Assembly (NCBI GenBank): GCA_018920315.1 | Contig: JAHLMP010000006.1 | Coordinates: forward strand, 1,884 to 36,194 | Origin: Candidatus Aenigmatarchaeota archaeon | GTDB lineage: Archaea > Aenigmatarchaeota > Aenigmatarchaeia > GW2011-AR5 > JAHLMP01 | DNA: 34,311 bases | Direction of reading: 5' to 3' | The notes under the pieces: model-generated | What the model saw: the letters and a program-made list of their open reading frames with translations, nothing else | The model's database searches: none | What the model was told of the DNA's origin: nothing | Made by a program: the position numbers and the translations under genes | In this document: positions 23,772 to 32,238 of the stretch, in pieces | How the letters are laid out: every line of letters begins with the position of its first letter | How positions within the stretch are numbered: the stretch's first letter is position 1

Positions 23772-25568
23772 ATGAGAATAAAAATATTGCTTACATTCAT
23801 TGCATTATTTTTACTCTCTTCTCTATCTTTTGGTGGAATAGTTCCTACGGGCTCTTTAAATCTGCCTTCATGTTCTTTTTCTGACTCTTCTGGTATTTGG
23901 GTAAAGCCAAAAGATTGTGATTGGAGCTCTAGAGCACTTTTAGGCTCTGGAAAAAAGGCAGAATGCAGGCCATGGTGGTCTGCTTTTCAGCCTCATACAA
24001 CATGGACTAGTAGTTTATATACTGGAAGCGTAACAACATCAGCTCCAGCAGGCATAGGAGAGGCAACAAGCTTTTGTAAAATAGAGCCTGTAAGTTTAGA
24101 TTACTTGCCAGCATGCCCATTTTCTGGAAATCCTGGAGATGTTTATGTAAAGCCAAGGTTTAATAGTGGTTTATGGGAATGGAAATGGAGCGATGGAAGA
24201 TGTAAAATAGGAGAAGAATGCTCTGTGATAAAAAGTTTTAACTTGGCTCAAGTGCTTCTCATGCTTGGGCTAATAACACCAGACCAATTAGCTATTGGAA
24301 CAGTAGAGATAGAGGTTGGAAAGCTTATAAAATCTCTTACAGGGATAGATCTTCCAATAGAAGGAAAAATAAAAATAGATTTAAAAGTTCATTTAACTAT
24401 TGGGCCAGAACTTTATACGCATCAAGGTACAGATACTGCATGGTGCGGAACAAAAATACCACCGATATTTACAGGCACTCTTCCATGTGATGTTTGCGTA
24501 ATTAGAGACCCTTCTATATCATCTTGTAAAGATAGTGACAATGGAAAAAATCCAAATATAAAAGGAAGCGTGACAATAGGATCTACAACTTATGAAGATT
24601 ATTGTGTTGGTTACGATAAAGTTATGGAATATTATTGTGATAAAGATGCTGGAAGATTAGAGCTTTTTGATTGCCCTCAAGGTTGCTCTAATGGTGCTTG
24701 CATAGGAGGAGTAACAACTATACCTCAAGCTACTTGCTCAGGAAGATGTGGAAGATTTTATTCAGGATTGCCATGTCAATGTGATGAAGATTGTAGAAGA
24801 AGAGGAGATTGTTGTTCAGATGTTTGTAGAGCATGTCCAAATCTACCTTTCTGTCAAGTTACAACAATTCCACCCGGGCCAACAACAATTCCAACTACGA
24901 TAGTTACCACAATTCCAACAACATTACCTCCAGGACCGACAACAATTCCTACAACGATAGTTACAACAATTCCAACTACGATAGTATCAACAACTACAAC
25001 AACCATATCAATCCCAGCAAGTTGTGCGGGAAGATGCGGAAATTACAACCCTCAAGCTCCTTGCCAATGCGATAATGTTTGCCATTTGTATAGAGGAAGC
25101 GATGGTTGTTGCCAAGATATTTGCAGAGCATGCCCAACGCATCCAAGTTGCTTGGTAACAACAATTCCACAACCAACTACTATACCAACAACAATACCAA
25201 CTACATTGCCTCCGGGACCAACAACAATACCAACAACAATTCCACAACCTTCTGGTCAATTCATTGCAAAACTATTTACTTGCACTCAGATTGTAAATGG
25301 TTACAGATGTTATATAAATTATGACAATCAACTTGGAGAAAATGCAAACTTGATCTTCATATTTCTTGACTCAAAAGGAAAAGTAGTTTCAATATCTTTA
25401 TCCACAGCACAAAAAGGAGAAGGTACTGTAAGCGGTTTGCTATTCTGCGATTTAGTAGGTAAGGGTATTTACAGGGTTTATTGGAAAGCTTATAGAGAAA
25501 GCGATTTATTGCTAGCAAATCCGGTAGCGTGGGCAAAAAGTTATGAAATGCAAACAATTAATTGTTGA
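23772..25568 (+). CDS. Secreted stalk protein with two somatomedin-B-like domains
   Basis: A 598-residue exported protein; function unknown, probably cell-surface or adhesion. The signal peptide covers about 1-21. The N-terminal half is Cys- and Trp-rich, with an amphipathic segment. A module with CKDSDNG, MEYYC and SNGAC (about 255-312) is shared with the next gene. Then come two somatomedin-B-like domains (about 24734-24854 and 25021-25152) with C-x3-C-x8-C-x-C-x3-C-x5to7-CC-x3-C, including C-Q-C-D. They are set in Thr/Pro stalks of TTIPTT repeats, likely O-glycosylated. A C-terminal beta domain of about 100 residues ends in cysteine. No membrane anchor is seen. The stop lies in a 12-bp tandem repeat. 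Confidence 0.8.
   Translation: MRIKILLTFIALFLLSSLSFGGIVPTGSLNLPSCSFSDSSGIWVKPKDCDWSSRALLGSGKKAECRPWWSAFQPHTTWTSSLYTGSVTTSAPAGIGEATSFCKIEPVSLDYLPACPFSGNPGDVYVKPRFNSGLWEWKWSDGRCKIGEECSVIKSFNLAQVLLMLGLITPDQLAIGTVEIEVGKLIKSLTGIDLPIEGKIKIDLKVHLTIGPELYTHQGTDTAWCGTKIPPIFTGTLPCDVCVIRDPSISSCKDSDNGKNPNIKGSVTIGSTTYEDYCVGYDKVMEYYCDKDAGRLELFDCPQGCSNGACIGGVTTIPQATCSGRCGRFYSGLPCQCDEDCRRRGDCCSDVCRACPNLPFCQVTTIPPGPTTIPTTIVTTIPTTLPPGPTTIPTTIVTTIPTTIVSTTTTTISIPASCAGRCGNYNPQAPCQCDNVCHLYRGSDGCCQDICRACPTHPSCLVTTIPQPTTIPTTIPTTLPPGPTTIPTTIPQPSGQFIAKLFTCTQIVNGYRCYINYDNQLGENANLIFIFLDSKGKVVSISLSTAQKGEGTVSGLLFCDLVGKGIYRVYWKAYRESDLLLANPVAWAKSYEMQTINC
24807..25197 (+). repeat. Segment near-identical to 26702-27055 in the next gene
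   Basis: Covers the end of the first somatomedin-B-like domain, the Thr/Pro stalk and the second such domain. The block around 25021-25153 matches 26883-27015 (offset 1862) without differences by eye; one base differs at 25154. Stalk lengths differ by whole repeat units. Confidence 0.85.
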
Positions 25569-25584
25569 AAAAATTGTTGAAAAA
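25561..25584 (+). repeat. 12-bp tandem repeat containing the stop codon
   Basis: ATTGTTGAAAAA at 25561-25572 and exactly again at 25573-25584. The first copy holds the stop TGA (25566-25568); the second repeats an in-frame TGA. Confidence 0.9.
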
Positions 25585-25585
25585 G

Positions 25586-25597
25586 TTTAAATATAAT
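25586..25597 (+). promoter_or_regulatory. Probable TATA box for the second SMB-domain gene
   Basis: TTTAAATATAAT about 36-48 nt before the ATG at 25634, implying a leader of about 10-15 nt. AAAGGGA lies ahead of the start. Confidence 0.4.
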
Positions 25598-25633
25598 CGC
25601 AACAAAATTAAATATTAATTAAAGGGATTAAAA

Positions 25634-28435
25634 ATGAAGAAAAAATTATTTTTATGTATTTTTTTAATATTTGTTTTAGCTCAAAATTTAGGATATTCTC
25701 AATGCACAGATTCAGATGGTGGTTACAGAATAGACATTTATGGATGTGTAAATGTGGGTGGAAATCAATATTGTGATAGATGTGCGAGTCAAAATACATT
25801 ATATGAATACTATTGTACTAACTCTTACCCTTATTATAATTATGGAGAAGCTTCGTGTCCTTCTGGACAGGTGTGTAGTAATGGCGCTTGCGTAGCTATA
25901 TCTCAAACTTCAACAACAACTTCAACAATTTCGGCATGTCCTTACACAAGGTGCGAAAGTGTTAATCCAATAGGATGTAGATGTGGTAATCTCATCACAG
26001 AAGGTAGTTTAAGATGGTGTTGCGTAGGAACGCAATCAAATATTACATCATCAACTCAAGATGAATGCGTAAATAGGTGTAACTTTCAATCTCAACCTTG
26101 TCCTTACACAAAGTGCCAAGCAGAGAACCCGGTAGGATGTTACTGTGGTGGCAATGCACAAACCACAAGTTATTCTAGATGGTGTTGTGTAATGGGAAGT
26201 TTATCTTATATAGTAAGTAGCAAGGATAGTTGTCTCATACATTGTGGAACAACAACCACCTCAACCTCTACAATTCCATCACAATGTAACATAACTATAA
26301 ATCGTGTAGACGTTACACCTCAACCAGCAAGCACTCAAGTTACATTTGTCGCTGTAGGTAATAATATAGAGCAGGTAAGAGTAAGAATTTATGATTCAAC
26401 AGGAGCAGAAATATTTACAGGAAATTGGATCAATGGTAATTCATTTACATGGAATCTTAGAGATAATAATGGAATAGATGTTAGAAATGGACTCTATTAC
26501 TATTTAATGTATGCAAGAGGTTGTGGAAGAGAAATAGAGGCTGGGAGAGGTACCTTTAATGTTGAGAGAGGGGCTATTACAACAACTACAACCACAACTA
26601 CTACAACAACCGCTCCATCTCAGATGAGCTGTGCTGGAAGATGTGGAACTTACGATCCTCAAGCTCCTTGTCAATGTGATTTGCAATGTCGTATAAATAA
26701 TGATTGTTGTTCAGATGTTTGTAGAGCATGTCCAAATCTACCTTTCTGTCAAGTTACAACAATTCCAACTACGATAGTTACCACAATTCCAACAACATTA
26801 CCTCCAGGACCGACAACAATTCCTACAACAATAGTAACTACAATTCCAACCACAACTACAACAACCATATCAATCCCAGCAAGTTGTGCGGGAAGATGCG
26901 GAAATTACAACCCTCAAGCTCCTTGCCAATGCGATAATGTTTGCCATTTGTATAGAGGAAGCGATGGTTGTTGCCAAGATATTTGCAGAGCATGCCCAAC
27001 GCATCCAAGTTGCTTAGTAACAACAATTCCACAACCAACTACTATACCAACAACATTACCGCAAGTATATATATCATGTCCTGCATGTAGAGTAGGTAAT
27101 TGTACATGCTTAATTAGTGGATGTAATTCAGGATATGTAGAGATATACTTATCTCAAGATTGTGGTAAAAATATAACCTCCACCTATAACTTTACCGGAA
27201 ATTCTATAACATTAGCTCCTGAAAGAGAAGGAATAATTTATCTCAAGGTTATTTGTGATACTGGTCAATCTTCTGTATGCACACCAATTACTGTATCTTT
27301 ACCACCCATTACAACCACTACAACAACTATTCCAGAAGTCAAAGTAACTTGTGAAAAAAGTGTAATTTTGATAGGAGAAAAAATAAATTGCTCTATTCAG
27401 AATTGTGTTCAAGGAACTTGGTTTGCATCTAATAAACAAGGAAAGCCATTAGAGTCGCCAATCCTTTTACCAATACCACCATTTTCTATAGAAATAGGAC
27501 CGATAATTAGCGAAGGTATAATATCTGTTGTAGGTGTTTGTAGAGAACCATCCGTAACTTCAAGCTTTGATTTAAAGGTTGAAAAAGGAGTAGAAATAAA
27601 TTGCTCCTCATGCTTTGTTGAGAGTAGCTGTAGCTGTGAGATTAAGAATTGCACATATGGATGGCTTTATTTGACCAATTCAAAAGAGAATCCTTTAAAT
27701 GATGATATAGTAAGGGTAATTTCTACATCTCCCTATTCTTTAGTTTTCAAACCATATCAAGCAGGCGAGGTTTTGCTAACTCTAGAATGCTACTCTCCTT
27801 ACAAGCTAACAAGAAGTCAAAGAATTGAGGTAAAGAATGTATGCTCCGGAGCTGTAACTTTGAATATTTCACCAAGTGTTGTGAGCACAAGTTCTCTTAC
27901 AAGAGCTTACATATCTGGCTTGCAATACTGCGAAGGATATAATGTAACAATAAGAAAAGATTCTTGTAGTGGTGAGCTAGCCTGCACTGCAAAAGCGAAT
28001 GAGAATTGTCAATTTTCTGCTCCTCAACAAGAAGGCAATTATACTTATTATGCTTGCATCGATAAGAACAACGATAATGATTATGATGATCCAGGAGAGC
28101 AAACATTTGCAAAGATTGAAGTAAAGAAGATTGAAGAAAGATTCAAGTTCATTAACATCTCTTGTACACCAACGAAATGTATGTACAATATAGAAAATAC
28201 AATAAAAGAGCCTGGAATAGTATTGATAAGATTAGTTAGCATTCCAGAAGGAAGGATACACTATGCTGCCAATGATGACATATCTCCAGGATTTTCTGGA
28301 AGAAGAGAAGTACCGCTGTTAAAGATAAGAGATTGTACTTTAGGCGCGCAACTTAAAGTTGTTGCTATTGCATTTAAGCAGAGCGATGTAGAGAATGAAT
28401 TAGATAGAATTGTAAAAGTAGCATTTACTTGCTAA
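25634..28435 (+). CDS. Large secreted Cys-rich protein with somatomedin-B-like domains
   Basis: A 933-residue exported protein, unknown function. Signal peptide about 1-22. Next is the CTDSDGG...EYYC...SNGAC module shared with the previous gene, then two 54-residue Cys repeats (from residues 102 and 156: CPYT-[RK]-C, NP-x-GC-x-CG, RWCC). A FlgD-like Ig domain follows (LRDNNGIDVRNGLYYY), then two somatomedin-B-like domains (about 26630-26749 and 26886-27012) in Thr/Pro stalks. Several further Cys-paired beta domains come next (about 27060-28100), and a terminal domain ending in cysteine. No membrane anchor. It probably forms an operon with the 28451 gene (15-nt gap). The many cysteines imply disulfide formation outside the cell. 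Confidence 0.8.
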   Translation: MKKKLFLCIFLIFVLAQNLGYSQCTDSDGGYRIDIYGCVNVGGNQYCDRCASQNTLYEYYCTNSYPYYNYGEASCPSGQVCSNGACVAISQTSTTTSTISACPYTRCESVNPIGCRCGNLITEGSLRWCCVGTQSNITSSTQDECVNRCNFQSQPCPYTKCQAENPVGCYCGGNAQTTSYSRWCCVMGSLSYIVSSKDSCLIHCGTTTTSTSTIPSQCNITINRVDVTPQPASTQVTFVAVGNNIEQVRVRIYDSTGAEIFTGNWINGNSFTWNLRDNNGIDVRNGLYYYLMYARGCGREIEAGRGTFNVERGAITTTTTTTTTTTAPSQMSCAGRCGTYDPQAPCQCDLQCRINNDCCSDVCRACPNLPFCQVTTIPTTIVTTIPTTLPPGPTTIPTTIVTTIPTTTTTTISIPASCAGRCGNYNPQAPCQCDNVCHLYRGSDGCCQDICRACPTHPSCLVTTIPQPTTIPTTLPQVYISCPACRVGNCTCLISGCNSGYVEIYLSQDCGKNITSTYNFTGNSITLAPEREGIIYLKVICDTGQSSVCTPITVSLPPITTTTTTIPEVKVTCEKSVILIGEKINCSIQNCVQGTWFASNKQGKPLESPILLPIPPFSIEIGPIISEGIISVVGVCREPSVTSSFDLKVEKGVEINCSSCFVESSCSCEIKNCTYGWLYLTNSKENPLNDDIVRVISTSPYSLVFKPYQAGEVLLTLECYSPYKLTRSQRIEVKNVCSGAVTLNISPSVVSTSSLTRAYISGLQYCEGYNVTIRKDSCSGELACTAKANENCQFSAPQQEGNYTYYACIDKNNDNDYDDPGEQTFAKIEVKKIEERFKFINISCTPTKCMYNIENTIKEPGIVLIRLVSIPEGRIHYAANDDISPGFSGRREVPLLKIRDCTLGAQLKVVAIAFKQSDVENELDRIVKVAFTC
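26702..27055 (+). repeat. Segment near-identical to 24807-25197 in the previous gene
   Basis: Partner of the block in the preceding gene. The Thr/Pro stalk is shorter by one proline-containing unit, consistent with slippage or unequal exchange between repeats. Confidence 0.85.
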
Positions 28436-28450
28436 GAGAAGAGGAGAAAT

Positions 28451-29050
28451 ATGAAAACAAAGAATATAGAATTGTTTTTCATTTCAATATTATTTACAGC
28501 CTCTATAGTCAATGCGCAACAAATAGAAATTACAGAATGCTCTTCTGGCAAAGAACCTTGGGTTTGTTATAGCAACGAGCTCTGTATTTGTAGAATCTCT
28601 GGCATTTGCACAGATGGCATTCTAATGATTTATAAGGGTAGTATTCAAGATGCTTTTTGTTTTCCATCAATCGAAAAAGGTATTGCAGCAATCTATCTAG
28701 ATGATTGCAATAATCCAAGAGAAGAAATAAAAGTAAGAGCATCTTGCTTAGAAGGAAATTCTGCTGAAAAAACAATAAAGATAGAAGAAAAGGTAGAGAG
28801 AGCAAGCACAACTACAACAATAGCTACAAGAGAAACTACAACAATAAGGGAATGCTCTAAGCTTGGAGATTCTTGTGCTTATCAAAATTGTTGCGAAGGT
28901 TTATATTGTTGTAGCGATATGGTTTGTAAGGAATCTTGTGAAGAAGAAAGAAGTGAAACAAATCTTTGGCTGATTATAATTCCAGTAATTGGATTGCTGA
29001 TAATAGTTGCATCTTTTGTGATTATAAAAAGAAGAGGAGAAATTGAATAA
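28451..29050 (+). CDS. Membrane-anchored protein with knottin-like Cys domain
   Basis: A 199-residue type I membrane protein. A signal peptide (about 1-22) is followed by a Cys-containing beta domain of about 95 residues, a short Thr stalk (ASTTTTIATRETTT), and a compact eight-cysteine domain (28853-28939) with spacing C-x6-C-x4-CC-x4-CC-x4-C-x3-C and the start CSKLGDSC, which looks like an inhibitor cystine knot. A membrane helix (about 173-193) and a basic cytoplasmic tail KRRGE end it. GGAG precedes the ATG. It follows the 933-residue gene by 15 nt, so it could be its membrane partner. Function unknown. Confidence 0.8.
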   Translation: MKTKNIELFFISILFTASIVNAQQIEITECSSGKEPWVCYSNELCICRISGICTDGILMIYKGSIQDAFCFPSIEKGIAAIYLDDCNNPREEIKVRASCLEGNSAEKTIKIEEKVERASTTTTIATRETTTIRECSKLGDSCAYQNCCEGLYCCSDMVCKESCEEERSETNLWLIIIPVIGLLIIVASFVIIKRRGEIE

Positions 29051-29063
29051 AAATGCAAATTCT

Positions 29064-29099
29064 TCATTAATTGTCATTTAATCATTAATTATCACTTAA
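29064..29099 (+). repeat. 18-bp tandem repeat downstream of a stop codon
   Basis: TCATTAATTGTCATTTAA (29064-29081) and TCATTAATTATCACTTAA (29082-29099) differ at two positions. It begins 14 nt after the stop at 29050 and runs into the likely TATA box (CTTAAATAAA) of the next gene. Confidence 0.85.
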
Positions 29100-29124
29100 A
29101 TAAACTCAGAAATAAATAAAATTT

Positions 29125-29661
29125 ATGAAAGGTTTGGAACTATCTTTAATTGCAAAAGCTTTGATCGCAATTTCTTTAATCTTTATTTTGTTAATAATAT
29201 TAAATCAAATGTATCCAAATTTTGTTGGAGAAGGTATTTGTAAATTTTACAATCTTGTTCTTGCATTGCCATTACCACAATTTCTAAAGCCAAGTATGCA
29301 AGAGTGTTTTGAAGCTCAAATAACAAGTAGGGTTGCTTTAGAATCCTTAGAGGAGACAACTCTTCTTAGCTATGTTATTAACTGCTGGAGAAAAGCGAAT
29401 GAAGGCAAAAGCGGAAAAAGCTTTATATGCTTCGAGATTTTTGTTAAGAATCCAAAAACAATTAGCGAAAAAGAGATAACAGATTTATTAAAAAGCAGAA
29501 AACAATGTAATTATATTCAAAACAATTATTTGGATTTGGAAAAATCTTCGTATGATTGCGGTAATGAGAACAAAATATTCTGGAATGCTACAATTGGTGG
29601 AAGAGATTTAACAATAATAATAAAGTATAATGCCCTTGCTCATAGAATTGAAGTAATCTAA
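29125..29661 (+). CDS. Small pilin-like membrane protein
   Basis: A 178-residue protein starting MKGLELSLIAKALIAISLI: a K-G pair then a long hydrophobic helix, which could be a class III (pilin/flagellin-type) signal or a simple anchor. The acidic residue is at +3 after the possible cleavage site rather than +5, so the pilin call is uncertain. The rest is soluble, with seven cysteines and a C-terminal beta hairpin (DLTIIIKYNALAHRIEVI). Unknown function. Probably leaderless, with a TATA-like box at about 29095-29104. It is the last gene of the surface island. Confidence 0.7.
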   Translation: MKGLELSLIAKALIAISLIFILLIILNQMYPNFVGEGICKFYNLVLALPLPQFLKPSMQECFEAQITSRVALESLEETTLLSYVINCWRKANEGKSGKSFICFEIFVKNPKTISEKEITDLLKSRKQCNYIQNNYLDLEKSSYDCGNENKIFWNATIGGRDLTIIIKYNALAHRIEVI

Positions 29662-29742
29662 TTCATAGAAGTGAATTACTAGCTAATCTTCTTGTGAACT
29701 ATTTAAAAATTCAGTTGAGTTAAAACTCATCTTATTTTTTTT
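29659..29742 (+). terminator. Two hairpins with T-tract after the pilin-like gene
   Basis: TAATTCA (29659-29665) pairs with TGAATTA (29672-29678) over the stop codon. Further on, TGAGT (29716-29720) pairs with ACTCA (29725-29729) and is followed by TCTTATTTTTTTT (29730-29742), the form of an intrinsic terminator. Confidence 0.5.
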
Positions 29743-29822
29743 AAAAATATATAAAGAATCATAAATCTTTTTATATTAGTGAAAGAAATAATTTATTATC
29801 TTTTTAATTTTTGGTTTTGAAA

Positions 29823-30518
29823 ATGGTAAGAAAGTTTGATCCAATTGATGCAATAGAAAATGGCTTTGCATTGCTAAAGAAAAAACCAATTATATTTTTT
29901 ATAGCGCTTATAATATCTTTCTCAGTCTTTTTATTTGATTATAGTTTCTTTGGTCGTTTTCCTTATACTTTTTATGGACGTGGAAATAGATTTGCAGAAT
30001 TGATGATAGAAACATCTCTATTAAATGAATTTTTATTTGTCTTTATATTATTTTTGCTTCAAATTTTTGTATCTTCTCTACTGATAAAAATTGCATATGA
30101 AAAAAGAGTGGATATATCAAAAGCAATAAAATTTGTTTTTGGTAAATATTTAATATTACTGGTTTCTACAATATTATTTGGCTTAATAGTTGGGGCAGGA
30201 CTTCTACTTCTAATAATACCAGGTATATTTCTTTTAATTAAACTATTATTTTATCAATACGCAATAATAATCGAAAATAAAGGCATAATTACTTCATTAG
30301 AAAGAAGCTGGGAAATAACAAATGGAAACTGGCTTAGAATTTTTGCTTTATTTATATTTCTTTTTATTATTAGTTTATCTCTTGGTTTTGTTTGTGTTCT
30401 TCTATATTTAATTTTCAATTGGTTAGGAATCTTATCTTTTATAATTTTACAAGCCTTTATCTCCTCTCTAAATATTGTAGCATTTCTCGAAGCCTTTAAA
30501 AAACTTTCTGGAAAATAA
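29823..30518 (+). CDS. Polytopic membrane protein (DUF7847/GPDPase-membrane-domain-like)
   Basis: A 231-residue integral membrane protein with about five or six helices (ATG at 29823 preferred to TTG at 29811). The tell-tale region is LLIIPGIFLLIKLLFYQYA, an acidic residue, then SLERSWEITNGNW. This pattern is typical of the widespread archaeal and bacterial membrane domains related to glycerophosphodiesterase-membrane and DUF975-type proteins. These have no established activity. The next gene is a diverged paralogue. Its stop lies in a 13-bp direct repeat. Confidence 0.72.
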   Translation: MVRKFDPIDAIENGFALLKKKPIIFFIALIISFSVFLFDYSFFGRFPYTFYGRGNRFAELMIETSLLNEFLFVFILFLLQIFVSSLLIKIAYEKRVDISKAIKFVFGKYLILLVSTILFGLIVGAGLLLLIIPGIFLLIKLLFYQYAIIIENKGIITSLERSWEITNGNWLRIFALFIFLFIISLSLGFVCVLLYLIFNWLGILSFIILQAFISSLNIVAFLEAFKKLSGK

Positions 30519-30539
30519 TTTGTCTTGAAAATAATTTGT
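30511..30539 (+). repeat. 13-bp direct repeat containing a stop codon
   Basis: GAAAATAATTTGT at 30511-30523 and exactly again at 30527-30539; the TAA stop (30516-30518) is inside the first copy. Confidence 0.9.
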
Positions 30540-30543
30540 AAAA

Positions 30544-30554
30544 TTTATATATAA
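30544..30554 (+). promoter_or_regulatory. Probable TATA box for the 30576 gene
   Basis: TTTATATATAA ends 21 nt before the ATG, a spacing that suggests a leaderless transcript. Confidence 0.45.
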
Positions 30555-30575
30555 CAAAGAGAAATTATATTTAAG

Positions 30576-31295
30576 ATGAATAAAGTAAAATCTTTAAAGG
30601 ATGGCTTGAAAAATTTTAAAAGAAATCAAATACTTCTACCAATCTCAGTAATTTATTCTTTCATATTAGCTTCATTTCTTTACTCATTCAACGTAACTTT
30701 ACCAAGACTTTTATCGCTACCATTGCTAAGAGTTTTCATTTTTTTAATGCTTCTTTTTATACTATTTTGTTGCGCCTATTTCTTTGAAAGATTTTTAGTA
30801 GCTTTAATGATCAGAATTTCAAGTGATAAAAAGAAAAATCCAGAAAAAAGCTTTGAATATGTAGAAAGAATTGTAGGAAGCTTCGTAATAGCTTCTCTCA
30901 TATATTTATGTTTGGGTGCTCTTTCGCTATTATCTTCTCAATTTCTAGAGCCAATCGAACTTTTTATATTTCTCATAGTTATTTTAATAATCTCTATAAA
31001 GGTCGCATTCTACGAGTATGCGATAGCTATAGATGGAGCTGGCGTAATAAAATCTTTTATAATGAGTTGGAAGTTAACAGAAAATAATTGGTTTAACATT
31101 TTCTTTTTAAAAATGTTCTTCTTTACGATTTACATCTTAACATATTTTATTCTTTATTTTGTCTCTGAGCTTTTCCTCTATCCAATCAACTTTTATCTCG
31201 TAACATTTTTATTAACAATTTTCCTAAAGCCTTGGGAAATATCAACCTTTAGCATAGTTTTTAAAAATCTTAAAAAGGAAAGGAAGAAGAAATAA
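30576..31295 (+). CDS. Polytopic membrane protein, paralogue of the preceding gene
   Basis: A 239-residue integral membrane protein with about six helices and a strongly basic C-terminus (KKERKKK). The segment VAFYEYAIAIDGAGVIKSF followed by SWKLTENNW aligns with the preceding protein's YQYA...SLERSWEITNGNW, so the two are tandem paralogues, although overall similarity is low. It lacks the PGI turn of the first. Function unknown; a heteromeric membrane complex is possible but unproven. The next gene starts 4 nt after its stop, so they are likely co-transcribed. Confidence 0.7.
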   Translation: MNKVKSLKDGLKNFKRNQILLPISVIYSFILASFLYSFNVTLPRLLSLPLLRVFIFLMLLFILFCCAYFFERFLVALMIRISSDKKKNPEKSFEYVERIVGSFVIASLIYLCLGALSLLSSQFLEPIELFIFLIVILIISIKVAFYEYAIAIDGAGVIKSFIMSWKLTENNWFNIFFLKMFFFTIYILTYFILYFVSELFLYPINFYLVTFLLTIFLKPWEISTFSIVFKNLKKERKKK

Positions 31296-31299
31296 CTAT

Positions 31300-32238
31300 A
31301 TGGAGCTTAGAGAAAAATACGAGAAAAAGAAAATATTGAAAACAATATCTGAGAAATTATCTAATAACAAAATTATTTTTACATTTCTGTTTCAATTATT
31401 TTTTCTTCACTCTTCTCTTGGATTTTGCGGTTTTATATCAATTTCTACTACAGCAAATACAAGTTATTTTGACAAAATAAAGAATGAAGCGATTCTAAGC
31501 TTGATTATTAAAAATCTTGGCAATGAGGCAGCATTTGATTTGCAAGTTGAAATAATTTCTAACTATTTCGATGGCAAGCCTATATCTATAGGAAATATTC
31601 AACCAAATGAAGAAAAGGAAATTAAAATAAGATTAGTAAATAAAAAAGAAATTTTGCCAGGAAGTTATTATATTGGAATTTTGATAAAATATAAAGATGC
31701 GAACAATTATGAATTTTCTTTAGTAACTTTTGCAATTGTTATCAATGAAATAGAAAGCTATCCAAGCATCTATGCTTCTCTTAATAGTATAAGTATTTTA
31801 AATGAGGGTGAGCTAAAGTTAAAGGTTTATAATCCAAACGAAGAAGATAAGAAAATAAATATAAAATTATTTTTACCGCAAGAATTTAGCGGAAGTAATG
31901 AAATAAATGATGCGGTCTTGCCTAAGAATAGTGAGAAAGAATTTTATTTTAAAATCAAAAATTTAAAAGGTCTTGTAGGAAGCAATTATTTTGTTTTTGC
32001 ATTGTTAGAAGAAGAAAAAGAAGTAGAAGGAAAAAGAGTGCACGCTTCCTTAGTTGCTGGTGCTAACGTTGCAATAGCCGAGCAATTTTACTCGAGAAGC
32101 AGCGAAAGTAAAAAAGATATTTTCTTGAATTTACCAATTCAAGTAAAAATTTCAATCACAACAATTATAATACTTTTATTTTTATTTATCTATCTTTCAT
32201 TAAAAGAAAGATTAGAAGAGAAAAAAATTAAGAGGTGA
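31300..32238 (+). CDS. Membrane protein with tandem Ig-like ectodomains
   Basis: A 312-residue protein with an N-terminal signal-like helix after a basic cytosolic stretch of about 25 residues (NKIIFTFLFQLFFLHSSLG), two Ig-like beta domains of the NEW3/CARDB type (about 45-150 and 155-250; IIKNLGNEAAFDLQVEI, LKVYNPNEEDKKINIKLFL), a C-terminal membrane helix (about 283-303) and a basic tail. In archaea such proteins occur beside glycosyltransferases and may support export or anchoring of surface glycans; this is inference from context. Its TGA overlaps the GTG of the GT2 gene, indicating coupling. Confidence 0.72.
   Translation: MELREKYEKKKILKTISEKLSNNKIIFTFLFQLFFLHSSLGFCGFISISTTANTSYFDKIKNEAILSLIIKNLGNEAAFDLQVEIISNYFDGKPISIGNIQPNEEKEIKIRLVNKKEILPGSYYIGILIKYKDANNYEFSLVTFAIVINEIESYPSIYASLNSISILNEGELKLKVYNPNEEDKKINIKLFLPQEFSGSNEINDAVLPKNSEKEFYFKIKNLKGLVGSNYFVFALLEEEKEVEGKRVHASLVAGANVAIAEQFYSRSSESKKDIFLNLPIQVKISITTIIILLFLFIYLSLKERLEEKKIKR

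Noticed and set aside
24833-25176. Asn/Ser-rich and other out-of-frame readings through the Thr/Pro stalks
   Set aside because: Produced by reading ACA/ACT-rich stalk codons in other frames or on the other strand; the main frame has domains and a signal peptide.
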